64,000 nucleotides of DNA from positions 276,632-340,631 of the forward strand of contig NZ_LOBC01000039.1 of the NCBI RefSeq assembly GCF_001583695.1, written 5' to 3'. The first letter of the stretch is position 1; every line of letters begins with the position of its first letter. The stretch comes from Bacillus wiedmannii (GTDB taxonomy: Bacteria > Bacillota > Bacilli > Bacillales > Bacillaceae_G). The notes below the pieces were generated by a model. That model saw nothing but the letters and a program-made list of their open reading frames with translations, was not told the origin of the DNA and ran no database searches. Both the position numbers and the translations under genes were made by a program. Positions 1 to 7,643 of the stretch are shown piece by piece.

Positions 1-285
1 GATTTTAAGGGCTAATTCTTTTTTCTCTCTATCTGATAAATATGGGAAATCCTTTACACTCCCATATTCTACAAACACATTCATATATTCAGGAAAAATT
101 CGATATTTCTCCTCCCACTGATTTAATAATGAAATATCATCCACACAGTGAATCCAGATACCTTTTTCATAGTCTGTTCTTAACTTTGGTATATATCGCT
201 CGTATAAAGAAGTAATACAGTTCGTTTTTTTGAAATAGCACTGAAATTTCCCAACGGTTTCTTCAAAAGAACAATCCAGCACCAT
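1..285 (-). CDS. Unrecognised protein, cut by left window edge
   Basis: An open frame of 95 codons runs off the left edge. It has protein-like composition, with aromatic and charged residues such as YEKGIWIHCVDD and EYMNVFVEYGSV. The first ATG (285) has no Shine-Dalgarno sequence, and the in-frame stop upstream is only 13 codons away, so the 5' end may be lost. The stop codon of the upstream zinc-ribbon gene (314) lies inside the upstream part of this frame. I do not recognise the family and assign no function. It could be an intact gene with a poor start or a 5'-truncated remnant. Confidence 0.4.
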   Translation of the reverse strand, partial: MVLDCSFEETVGKFQCYFKKTNCITSLYERYIPKLRTDYEKGIWIHCVDDISLLNQWEEKYRIFPEYMNVFVEYGSVKDFPYLSDREKKELALKI

Positions 286-313
286 ACAAAGTGATTCGGC
301 GGACTTACTTGAA

Positions 314-493
314 CTAAAATATTAAATTACATTTCGAACAAAAAGGAGCAGCATTCCCTCTTCTAATTTTCGCATCACATTTTGGACAATATACGTATCG
401 CTCTTCTATCTTATCTCGTTCTATCATATGTAAAGATACTATTCTCATACTACACATGATTCCAATTAAAATAAGGCTAACAATGAGTAGCAT
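314..493 (-). CDS. Small membrane-anchored zinc-ribbon protein (59 aa)
   Basis: The ATG at 493 follows a GGGAGG-type ribosome binding site. Residues 1-19 form a hydrophobic helix. The C-terminal third carries two CxxC knuckles (CPKC at about 36-39, CSKC at about 52-55), the pattern of a zinc ribbon. The predicted product is therefore a membrane-tethered cytoplasmic zinc ribbon; its role is unknown. A degraded relative lies at 1480-1569 with two of the four cysteines replaced. Coding is inferred from the ribosome binding site, the motif and that second copy. Confidence 0.6.
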   Translation of the reverse strand: MLLIVSLILIGIMCSMRIVSLHMIERDKIEERYVYCPKCDAKIRRGNAAPFCSKCNLIF

Positions 494-519
494 AACTTAC
501 TCCCCCCTCCCTCTATATT

Positions 520-741
520 TTACCATAAAATAACAAATCTAATTCTCTCATTAAGAATCGGATTCATACTTACAATCCTAACTTTGCTTCGTCCATCAGG
601 AGTCATACCCATCATTACTTGCATTTTATCATGTAAAAACTTTCCCTTTGTAAGCATATTCCAGTACGAACCTTTTGGTAATTTACCTACTTCATTAATA
701 GTTGCTTCTTTTTCCTTACCATCCCTATTGTTTCGATAAAT
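520..741 (-). pseudogene. C-terminal remnant of an unrecognised protein
   Basis: A 73-codon open frame with protein-like composition (INEVGKLPKGSYWNML, MTPDGRSKVRIVSMNP) ends at 520. No ATG, GTG or TTG with a ribosome binding site exists at its left end. The upstream stop at 742-744 falls in the apparent promoter region of the divergent XRE fragment. It is best read as the 3' part of a gene whose start has been lost. Family unknown. Confidence 0.4.
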
Positions 742-770
742 TTACACTATAATAAAAGAGGAGTGGCATT

Positions 771-950
771 ATAAATAAACAAGAATTTATTGAACTCGTT
801 AATTCCAAATTAACACTTATCCGTGTTGAAAATGATTTATCACAAGAAAAAATGTCAGAAGTTATTGGTTTATCGAAAAAAACATTAGTAGAAATTGAAA
901 AAGGTAGAAAAATGAGGAGAAGGTTGACGTCATACACCGTGTCAAATTGA
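771..950 (+). pseudogene. Truncated XRE-family helix-turn-helix regulator
   Basis: The frame reads as an XRE-type DNA-binding domain: LSQEKMSEVIGLSKKTLVEIEKGR is laid out as helix-turn-helix-helix, but it is followed by only 13 unrelated residues and a stop, so the C-terminal half is missing. A GAGGAG ribosome binding site (759-764) sits at the right distance from codon 771, which is ATA rather than ATG. The preceding ATT could be a very weak start. A TATAAT (748-753) lies just upstream. Both ends therefore look damaged. In the family such proteins are small DNA-binding repressors; here function is doubtful. Confidence 0.55.
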
Positions 951-1033
951 ATGATTACCAAAGCTTTCAACGATAATTTATAATCCTTAGCTTATATAAT
1001 CCTTATTCCTCTATACTTTAACAATTACTAACC

Positions 1034-1063
1034 TTCGCATTTTTCCAAAAAACAAAGTATAAT
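1034..1063 (+). promoter_or_regulatory. Candidate sigma-A promoter of ydjO-like gene
   Basis: TTCGCA (1034-1039) and a consensus TATAAT (1058-1063) are separated by 18 bp. Transcription would begin near 1070, directly in front of the hairpin at 1079-1108, giving a leader of roughly 80 nt. Confidence 0.5.
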
Positions 1064-1078
1064 GAACTAATTACAAAG

Positions 1079-1112
1079 AAGGTTGTTAACAAAATCGTTA
1101 ACAACCTTTTTT
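1079..1112 (+). terminator. Perfect terminator-like hairpin in the ydjO leader
   Basis: A 12-bp perfect stem (AAGGTTGTTAAC, loop AAAATC, GTTAACAACCTT) is followed by a U-rich run. It lies downstream of the candidate promoter and upstream of the ydjO-like start. It may be an attenuator in that leader. Alternatively it may terminate transcription entering from the XRE remnant. Confidence 0.6.
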
Positions 1113-1151
1113 GTTTTTCTGAAAAACTTTTCAATTTAAGGGAGCGATCAC

Positions 1152-1331
1152 ATGTATTGGAGAAAAAATGATAAACCTGTAGAAGAACCAGAAGCAATTG
1201 CTGTATGGGAATGCCAAGAAGAAAACTGCCGTGGATGGATGCGTAAAAACTTTTCATTAGAAGCAGAACCGAAATGTCCGTTATGCAAAAGCGATATGGA
1301 AAGCGGCGAACGCTTATTACAAAAGATATAA
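1152..1331 (+). CDS. ydjO: YdjO-like cold-inducible zinc-ribbon protein
   Basis: A 59-residue protein starts with ATG after AAGGGAG. It contains WEC-x5-C-x-GWMRKNF followed by CPLC, the arrangement I recall for Bacillus YdjO: two cysteine pairs around a GW-x-RKNF segment. YdjO is annotated as cold-inducible; its biochemical role is not known. The upstream hairpin at 1079-1108 would sit in its leader and could make expression conditional. A strong bidirectional terminator follows at 1423-1454. Confidence 0.8.
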   Translation: MYWRKNDKPVEEPEAIAVWECQEENCRGWMRKNFSLEAEPKCPLCKSDMESGERLLQKI

Positions 1332-1422
1332 TAAATTCTCTTCTTCACCTTTTATAAACTGAAACATAGAGGATTCTCTTTCTCCTTATTTACAATGTGC
1401 ATCGAAAGAAAATAAACTATAC

Positions 1423-1454
1423 AAAAAGCTTTGCGTATCCTCGCAAAGCTTTTT
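1423..1454. terminator. Bidirectional terminator after ydjO
   Basis: Inverted repeat with a 13-bp stem (AAAAAGCTTTGCG, 6-nt loop, CGCAAAGCTTTTT), flanked by A and T runs that work on either strand. Confidence 0.75.
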
Positions 1455-1479
1455 CAATATCTCAAACTCATTCCAACTA

Positions 1480-1569
1480 TCATTCTTTACTAAAAAACAA
1501 ATTACATTTTGAATAAAAAGGAGCAGAATTCCCCTTTCTAATTCTCCCATTCCACTTAGGACAATACAT
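1480..1569 (-). pseudogene. Decayed copy of the zinc-ribbon gene at 314-493
   Basis: The frame reads MYCPKWNGRIRKGNSAPFY then SKCNLFF, clearly related to the C-terminal ribbon of the protein at 314-493 (YCPKC..KIRRGNAAPFCSKCNLIF). Two of the four metal-binding cysteines have become Trp and Tyr, and an in-frame stop lies seven codons upstream of the ATG, removing the membrane helix. It is a dead duplicate. Confidence 0.6.
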
Positions 1570-1865
1570 ATACAAACCTTTTTCTCTCTACTATCCCAAA
1601 AACTACTACTTTCATCCCGGTCATAATTCTTATCAAAATGATGTTAAGAAATCAATAACATAGTGTATCCTCTCTTACAATAAAAGTAAAATATCAGGAA
1701 ATCTTCTGTCATATTTTATCCCCCTATATTCATTAAATCAATTCGCTACAATCATTTCTATATGTTTTCAAAACACTCTAATATAAATTTTTACTAGATT
1801 TATATCTAGGATTACATACTACACCTCTTTCGGAAGGACAATTTTTTATAGGCTCATACAAAATT

Positions 1866-1979
1866 TTATGCTTGAATCTTAAGACGAGTAAATCCAAATA
1901 CAGATCCTAACGCTACAAGACATGCACTTAGCATCATCATTGTTACGCTATTTGATGCTGTATTTGGTAGTTTTTCTCC
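1866..1979 (-). pseudogene. Orphan LPNTA cell-wall sorting signal
   Basis: A 37-codon fragment encodes GEKLPNTA, a hydrophobic stretch (VTMMMLSACLVALGSVFGF) and a short positively charged tail (TRLKIQA). This is the complete C-terminal sorting signal of a sortase substrate. LPNTA is the variant I recall as recognised by sortase C of B. anthracis. An in-frame TAA stands directly before the fragment and no ribosome binding site or start is present, so the body of the surface protein is gone. A minus-strand terminator (1991-2020) separates it from the YkyA operon. Confidence 0.65.
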
Positions 1980-1990
1980 TTAAGAATATT

Positions 1991-2020
1991 AAAAAGCCCC
2001 AAACTATAATAGTTTGAGAC
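1991..2020 (-). terminator. Terminator of the deacetylase-YkyA operon
   Basis: On the minus strand GTCTCAAACTA-TTA-TAGTTTGGGGC forms a hairpin followed by TTTTT. Confidence 0.6.
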
Positions 2021-2124
2021 CCTTGAATTCTATATTCTATTTTTGAGTAAGAAACAAACTTTTATTTTTGATTTTTTCCTTTTGTACTTAATAAATAAGA
2101 TTAAATGATATAGGAATAAAGTAT

Positions 2125-2781
2125 TTACTTCTCATCTTTAATTTTAATTTTCGCTTGTTTATAAAAATCTAATTTCTCTTTGTTATATTCTTTTGTATAT
2201 CCATTAAATTTCTCTTTTTCTCGTTGAATGTCCTCATTCATTTGATTTACACCTTTAATCTTTTCACTAATCTTTTTTAAGTTCGTTTCTTTTTCGCCTA
2301 AGCTTTTATATACTTCTCTTTCAAATCCCATTAATTTTTGATACGAATCATTTATCTTATTAAAAGATGCATAGCGCTTTTTATAAATATCCTGTATGTT
2401 TTTTGCTTGTTTTTGAAGAGCAGCATCTTCCATTTTATCTATAGTTTTATGAACTGATTTTATTTCTTCCTGTGCTTTTTCAAAAGCTTCTTTTTCTTTG
2501 TTCCATACTTTTTCACGTTCGTCCATGCTTTTTGTAGCTTGCTCTATCTTCGGCATAATTGCTTGGTTACTATCTTTACCATCATTTATAATTTGATTGT
2601 ATAACTCTTGACCTTGTTTTTCTAAACCCTCTAGTTTTTTCGCATCTTCAGAAACCGCCTTTTCTTGCTTCGTTGCATTTTCAAATGCGACGTACAATTC
2701 TGCTTCTGGCTTTGCGCCAAAACACCCTGTCAATAAGCTTATAGATATAATTCCGGTAATCGTTAACGCTTTATAAGTCAA
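2125..2781 (-). CDS. YkyA-like cell-wall-associated lipoprotein
   Basis: A lipobox (LLTGC) sits near residues 17-21 after a short hydrophobic signal, so the protein should be lipidated and anchored outside the membrane. The rest is strongly charged, Lys/Glu-rich helical coiled coil over about 180 residues. This matches the Bacillus YkyA family (putative cell-wall binding lipoprotein); a molecular function is not established. I chose the TTG at 2781 because GGAGG lies about 8 bases upstream; the TTG at 2787 is too close to it. It follows the deacetylase gene by about 17 bases, suggesting one envelope-related operon. Confidence 0.7.
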   Translation of the reverse strand: MTYKALTITGIISISLLTGCFGAKPEAELYVAFENATKQEKAVSEDAKKLEGLEKQGQELYNQIINDGKDSNQAIMPKIEQATKSMDEREKVWNKEKEAFEKAQEEIKSVHKTIDKMEDAALQKQAKNIQDIYKKRYASFNKINDSYQKLMGFEREVYKSLGEKETNLKKISEKIKGVNQMNEDIQREKEKFNGYTKEYNKEKLDFYKQAKIKIKDEK

Positions 2782-2798
2782 TGTCAATTCCTCCTATG

Positions 2799-3620
2799 TT
2801 ACATTCGTTTATCATGCATAAAGTTCAAGGGGAAATGATCATCTTCATGATATGCTTCAAATTCATACCCTTTTTCTTTTAAACCTTTAATAATAGCCGG
2901 TACTGCAGCGATAGATTGCGGATGAATATCGTGCATTAAAATAACTTCTTTGGGATTTGTCGCACTAGCAAGTACATTTTGAACAATTTTCGCTTTCGCA
3001 GTATCAATTGGTATACTATTATATTCCCAATCTAATGAATCAATTGTCCAATCCCATACTCTAAGACCATTTTCTACAACTTTATTACGAAGTTCTTCGT
3101 GTAATCCTGGCTTTGAACCATATGGTGGGCGTGTTAGTTTTGGGGCATGTCCGAGAATACTAGCAATTAAGCCTTGATCCTCTTTCATTTCATCTACGTA
3201 GCCACCTTGGGCATATAATTTTCTATTATTGTGCGTCATACTATGCATACCAACATAGTGTCCTTCCGCTTCTTCTCGTTTTACTAAATCAGGGTATGAT
3301 TTTACATTTTGACCGATTAGAAAAAATGTTGCTTTTGCATCATTTTCCTTTAATATGTCTAGTAACTGTGCCGTATATTTTCCTGGTCCGTCATCAAAAG
3401 TAAGATAGGCAATTTTCCTAGTTTGACCATTAAATTGCGTTGGTGCAACCTTATTCATCTCCACTTTTATTTGTTCATTTGCATTTTGAACTGGATTCTC
3501 TTGATTTGCTATCGCTTTTGCAGGTGAAGTTATTGCTTGAAATACAAAAAAAGCCCCTCCCACTACAACTATAGCTACCATCATTACAACTATATTCTTT
3601 ACCTTTAACAGTTTCCCCAT
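2799..3620 (-). CDS. NodB-type polysaccharide deacetylase, membrane anchored
   Basis: 273 residues with an N-terminal signal/anchor (about 9-31) and a NodB domain. All five family motifs are visible: TFDDGP (74-79), HSMTH (126-130), RPPYG (164-168), DSLDW (about 194-198) and LMHD (about 228-231). The Asp-His-His set binds the catalytic metal. Such enzymes remove N-acetyl groups from peptidoglycan or related glycans at the cell surface. The substrate cannot be read from sequence. The start follows AAAGGA. The next gene encodes a YkyA-like lipoprotein, consistent with a cell-wall job. Confidence 0.85.
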   Translation of the reverse strand: MGKLLKVKNIVVMMVAIVVVGGAFFVFQAITSPAKAIANQENPVQNANEQIKVEMNKVAPTQFNGQTRKIAYLTFDDGPGKYTAQLLDILKENDAKATFFLIGQNVKSYPDLVKREEAEGHYVGMHSMTHNNRKLYAQGGYVDEMKEDQGLIASILGHAPKLTRPPYGSKPGLHEELRNKVVENGLRVWDWTIDSLDWEYNSIPIDTAKAKIVQNVLASATNPKEVILMHDIHPQSIAAVPAIIKGLKEKGYEFEAYHEDDHFPLNFMHDKRM

Positions 3621-3703
3621 TCTATTAATTCCTTTCTACGTCCATTACTTACTTATACTAAAAATATTACTCTAGTTTTTTACCCCTTCCCCCGGCATCC
3701 ATT

Positions 3704-5566
3704 CTATTTTTCCTTTGGAAGCACAATCCTCTTATATAATTGAACAGTGATCAAATAGTAGACACCGTAAATGATTAAAAATATACAAATCGGAAGTCCA
3801 ATATTCACATATGGATTTACAAAAAACTTAACAAATGTAAATATATTCATTCCTACCAAAACGTGTATAAGACCCAATATGGCTGGAAATAAAAATACAA
3901 TGCCTAATTCTTTATACATAGATTGTATAAGTAATTCTTTACGTACCCCAATTTTCCGAAGCATCTCATACCGCCCTATATCTTTCGTAGCTCCAGAAAG
4001 GATCTTAAACATTAAACAACTTGCCATCATAGCTAAAAAAGCAAGACCTAAAAAGAATCCCATAAAGGAAGTTCCTTTTGAGAAGACGAGCATAGATTCA
4101 TAATCACCATAGTTTGTTGGTAAATATACGTCTTCCTTAGGCTTATTAATAGCAACGGCTATTTTTTCGATTTGACGATTATCCATCTCTTTTAACTCTG
4201 TCTTATACCGTAAAATATTATCGATTTTAGCAATAAAAAACGTATGCTCATTACCTTGAATTGCTTTATACCGGTTTTCGTCGACGATATATACAGGTTT
4301 ACGATTATATACAGTAATATTCGATCTAAAATCACTATCCATACTCTTATCCCAATTCAGTGGTAACGTAGAACTAGATGGATCAACTTCCTCTCCCTTA
4401 AACATCCTATAGCTCGAAGATGGAAGTTGTTCAGAAATATGTGTTGTCTCTTTCTTTCCGAACAGAAGTGGCGGATTCTCTAATAATTCCTCTTTTAAAT
4501 AGTAAACAGCCTCATTATCAACTTTATATTTATATTGTCTTTTATCTATAATTTTCATTTTTTCCATAGCTTTATAATCCGCTGCTTCTGGATCATGAAT
4601 TGTAATATCATACCCTGACATTCTTTCTGCTGTAAGGATTACGTTTTTCTGTAAAGACATGCCACCAGCCATTGCCCCCACGCCAAGACCAATTAACATC
4701 GTTACCGTTCCTAATATTTTCGCCAAACTACTTACACGGAACTGCAATTGTGCAAATGTAAATGCATTTAATTTCTTCTCATTTAAATAGCGCGTTTTCT
4801 TTAGCCTATTAACAATCATAGGTAAGAACGAAATAAATATAAGATATGTCCCAATTGTAATCGTGAATAATGGCAGCATAATGGCGCCAGCACCTTTTAT
4901 TCCTACGAAGATTACGAAATAATATCCTACACCTAGTCCTAGCAAACTACATAAGAGTAACAATATCGTGGCTGGTCCTTTCATTCGTATGCGCTCCGTT
5001 TGCTGCTCTGTACGAATTAAATCTAGTTCTGTTTTAAGTGCTATACGAATGGCATTCACAACGGATGTAAGTAGAAATAACGCACTAAAGAATATAAATG
5101 TTATTTTGAATGCAGGACCATAAAATGCTTGATAACCTTCCGCTGAAATTTCCAATTGTTTCGTTAGAAATTTGCTAACGAAATTGGAAAGAATAGCTCC
5201 GAATACACTCCCTAATGCTAGTGAAATCATTCCCATAAACAATGTCTCAAAAAATAAAAGTTGGCTGATTTTACTCTTTTTGGCCCCTAAAATAAGATAC
5301 ATGCCGAGTTCCTTCCGCCGGAGTGAGAGAAGAAATGAGTTTGCATAAAAAATATAAAAGAATGTAATAAACGCCACCAAAATCGATCCTATTTGAAATA
5401 CAAATACGATTGAACCAATAATACTGTTATTCATTGTAAACTCTTTATTTAACGCAAGCGTTTGAAACATATAAAAAATAGAAATTGAGATGACAAGACC
5501 TATTAATAAAACGATATAATCCTTAATCATTTTTTTCATACTAGAAATAGAAAGTTTTAATAACAC
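3704..5566 (-). CDS. BceB-like FtsX-family permease lacking its own ATPase
   Basis: 620 residues with the BceB layout: one N-terminal membrane helix, a group of three, a further pair, a helix before a roughly 200-residue extracellular domain (about 300-500), and three C-terminal helices. BceB-type transporters remove cell-wall-active peptides from their lipid targets and signal to BceS-type kinases. Normally the ATPase gene precedes the permease; here only a 35-codon frame lies upstream. The GTG start (5566) has a poor ribosome binding site and overlaps that small frame by 10 bases, so translation is probably coupled. It may borrow an ATPase in trans or be a relic. Confidence 0.85.
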   Translation of the reverse strand: MLLKLSISSMKKMIKDYIVLLIGLVISISIFYMFQTLALNKEFTMNNSIIGSIVFVFQIGSILVAFITFFYIFYANSFLLSLRRKELGMYLILGAKKSKISQLLFFETLFMGMISLALGSVFGAILSNFVSKFLTKQLEISAEGYQAFYGPAFKITFIFFSALFLLTSVVNAIRIALKTELDLIRTEQQTERIRMKGPATILLLLCSLLGLGVGYYFVIFVGIKGAGAIMLPLFTITIGTYLIFISFLPMIVNRLKKTRYLNEKKLNAFTFAQLQFRVSSLAKILGTVTMLIGLGVGAMAGGMSLQKNVILTAERMSGYDITIHDPEAADYKAMEKMKIIDKRQYKYKVDNEAVYYLKEELLENPPLLFGKKETTHISEQLPSSSYRMFKGEEVDPSSSTLPLNWDKSMDSDFRSNITVYNRKPVYIVDENRYKAIQGNEHTFFIAKIDNILRYKTELKEMDNRQIEKIAVAINKPKEDVYLPTNYGDYESMLVFSKGTSFMGFFLGLAFLAMMASCLMFKILSGATKDIGRYEMLRKIGVRKELLIQSMYKELGIVFLFPAILGLIHVLVGMNIFTFVKFFVNPYVNIGLPICIFLIIYGVYYLITVQLYKRIVLPKEK

Positions 5567-5664
5567 ACTCTACACCCACGCTTCTCTACAGTGTGGTGTA
5601 CTACATTCATCTTTTTACTATAACCTCTTTGTACAACGTTCTCTTCAAATATTAAAGTTTTCAT
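5557..5664 (-). CDS. 35-codon leader or ATPase remnant coupled to the permease
   Basis: ATG at 5664 is preceded by an excellent AGGAGG with a 4-base spacer. The frame (MKTLIFEENVV...) ends at 5557 inside the permease start, in another frame. The first residues faintly resemble the start of the ATPase at 14599 (MKTVLEAKNIEKVY), and the upstream promoter/operator matches that of the ATPase gene. This suggests the promoter, ribosome binding site and first codons of an ATPase gene survived a deletion. A genuine leader peptide is the alternative. Confidence 0.45.
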   Translation of the reverse strand: MKTLIFEENVVQRGYSKKMNVVHHTVEKRGCRVCY

Positions 5665-5724
5665 ATTGCCTCCTGTCATTTGGCTAGTGCTGCGATCATG
5701 CTATTTTCATAGCCACTAACTATC

Positions 5725-5788
5725 ATTTTATCTTTTCCCTACAAACAGCAATATTGATTCCTCTTACATTATCCTTACATTTTTGTAA
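5725..5788 (-). promoter_or_regulatory. Composite operator and -10 box, copy A
   Basis: Reading the minus strand: TTACA-N4-TGTAA (5788-5775), six bases, TGTAAG (5768-5763), then exactly 32 bases to TAAAAT (5730-5725). The same layout with the same 32-base spacing occurs twice before the ATPase gene at 14599. TNACA-N4-TGTAA is the type of inverted repeat I recall for BceR-like response regulators. No good -35 box is seen, as expected for an activated promoter. Confidence 0.65.
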
Positions 5789-6207
5789 TGTACACTTCCG
5801 AAAAAAACATTACAATATGCAAATCAAACATTTTATAATCCGATTCATATACCTTTTGACATCAATATTCTCACGCTCAAATAATATATTTACACATATA
5901 AAGTCGAAGGATATTATATAGGTTTTCTAGCCTATTTAAGAGGTTATATAAATAATTAATATTAAAAATGTACAAAAAAAAAGCCCCACTGTAATACTTA
6001 ATAACTTTGCACTTATCATCAGTTTACCTCTTCATTATAATTGTCCGAGATAAAGATAAGATAAAGATAAAATAAAAACATTATAAATATATAACCATAT
6101 ATTATTAAATTTAGTACCGTTTTACTTTTCCTTATCCCTCTTACTCTTTATTTTACGTTCATTCTCTTCGTTTCTAATTCACCTCTCAAAGGCACTACAT
6201 AAAACTA
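5789..6207. other. Intergenic region, nothing coding seen
   Basis: AT-rich stretch upstream of copy A. Apart from a short GATAAA/GATAAG repetition near 6050-6075 I see no gene, clear hairpin or recognisable site. It separates the orphan permease from the mreC-like gene. Confidence 0.4.
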
Positions 6208-6977
6208 TTATTTAGGTTCTATTAAAATTACATCTTCTAAATCATATAAATTCGCCTTTGGTTTTGCATAAATAATATAAGCAAGACCATATTGATCCGG
6301 TTCTTGCTCTATCACCTCTGCTACTTCAAGGCCAGGTGGTATTTTCTGACTCAATTCAGAGGTAATAATACTATCACCTATTTTTATTTCTTTCGCTTTA
6401 TCTGATGGAATATTATCAATTCGAAGAGCCTGTTTTTTCTTATCATACCCTGTAACAAATCCTAAAATGGATGAATTATTTTGAAGGGTGATTGCTAAAC
6501 GATTCGTTCGTTCATCATTCGTAATTAATTTCACAACAGATGTATATTGATCTACACTCTCTACCTTTCCAATAAAACCTTCCACTGTAATAACAGCCAT
6601 ACCAACCTTTACACCATGTTGTGCTCCTCTATCAATAGTGACTTCTCCATACCACTCTTCTGCTACACGAGTTACTACTGTAGCTTGAATTAAATTGTAT
6701 TTTCCTTGTTCCTTTAATTCTTTCGTTTTGTTGATAAGTTTAGTAAGGTTTTCTTTCTCCTCACTTAATATTTGCACTTTACTCTTTAACGATTCTTGAT
6801 GTTCAATTTTCCCTTTCAATACCTGATTCTCTCTATATACTTTATAGATGTCTTCTATATTATGAACAATATTTTGGACATGCTTATTATTTGTACATAC
6901 ATACATACATACACCATCAATAAAGCCAAAAGAATAATTGAAAGAAATAATAATATTTTCTTCTTAGAAACCTGCAT
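6208..6977 (-). pseudogene. MreC-like gene split by a frame shift in a (TACA)5 tract
   Basis: The C-terminal 232 residues read as MreC: a coiled coil (about 15-65), then the beta-rich double domain with WYGEVTIDRGAQHGVKVGM, GFIGKV and NDERTNRL. MreC proteins organise cell-wall elongation with MreB. The membrane anchor is found upstream in another frame: ATG 6977, KKKILLFLSIILLALLMVYVC, closing at 6855 after 40 residues. The two frames meet at five TACA repeats (6894-6913). Six or three repeats would join them into one protein of about 250 residues. No mreB or mreD lies nearby, so this is an extra paralogue. An anchorless product could start at ATGs inside the repeat, but no ribosome binding site supports that. 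Confidence 0.75.
6894..6913. repeat. Tetranucleotide tract (TACA)5 inside the mreC-like gene
   Basis: Five perfect TACA units (TGTA on the coding strand). Gain of one or loss of two restores the reading frame between the membrane anchor and the MreC domain. Tracts of this kind are prone to slipped-strand changes. Confidence 0.85.
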
Positions 6978-7177
6978 AATTATCCTGCTACTCCCTACTA
7001 TTTTTTATCTACATACTATAGAATACTAGTCATTGTACACAGAAGAAATGCAGTTTAAATAAAGTTAAGATAAACTTTATCTTCTTTATAAAAAATTTAG
7101 AACTTATCATATACTGCTACAATCTTCGAAGTTTGCTCGTTACCTTATCCATGGAATGCCACTTATAATTTCTATAA

Positions 7178-7531
7178 CTAATTATGTTGTATTTGTACTT
7201 TCTTAGGTATTTCATCTATTTGTACTTCTTCCCATTCCATACCATAACTTCCTTTAGATCTAATCTTTAAATATGCTCCTATTCTTAAATGTTTTGAAGC
7301 AGTCATCGCAATCTTTTGCTCTTGACCAGATTCATTATATCCTTTGAATTTATATTCCCATCTAGCAAAACCTTTGTTTTCAGCTCCATATTTACCATCA
7401 TTATCAACAACAGCATAATAAATATCTTCTTTAATAAATGGATTGAATTGATCTACAATCGGTCCCCCCTTTCCTATAAGTAATGTAACTCCAACTATAA
7501 TCAATACGATAAACGAACTTATTTTTTTCAT
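7178..7531 (-). CDS. YxeA-like (DUF1093) exported protein
   Basis: 117 residues: an N-terminal hydrophobic signal or anchor (about 5-20) followed by a small soluble domain with the YxeA-type pattern, including an EDIYYAVVDNDGKY segment, a WEYKFKGYNESGQEQ segment and a C-terminal WEEVQIDEIPKKVQ. The family is common in Bacillus and Staphylococcus, often near BceAB-type transporters or two-component genes. Its function is not known. It stands alone between the mreC-like gene and the kinase gene. Confidence 0.7.
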   Translation of the reverse strand: MKKISSFIVLIIVGVTLLIGKGGPIVDQFNPFIKEDIYYAVVDNDGKYGAENKGFARWEYKFKGYNESGQEQKIAMTASKHLRIGAYLKIRSKGSYGMEWEEVQIDEIPKKVQIQHN

Positions 7532-7643
7532 GAAACTTTCTATTCTCCTCTTCTCAGATACTTCCCCTTAAAGGACTTCCTCTAAATCCATCGCAGCGCT
7601 ATTACGTATTAAAATGTAACCAAATTTCCTAGTGCTCTTCTAA

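Noticed and set aside
725-970. 81-codon frame on the minus strand
   Set aside because: It is antisense to the XRE remnant, which has the recognisable helix-turn-helix sequence and ribosome site.
3771-4103. 110-codon frame on the plus strand
   Set aside because: It is antisense to the BceB-like permease and has no ribosome binding site or family features.
6208-6906. Treating the 232-codon frame as a complete cytoplasmic MreC
   Set aside because: MreC needs a membrane anchor; one is present just upstream in another frame with its own start, and the ATG at 6906 is inside the repeat with no ribosome site.
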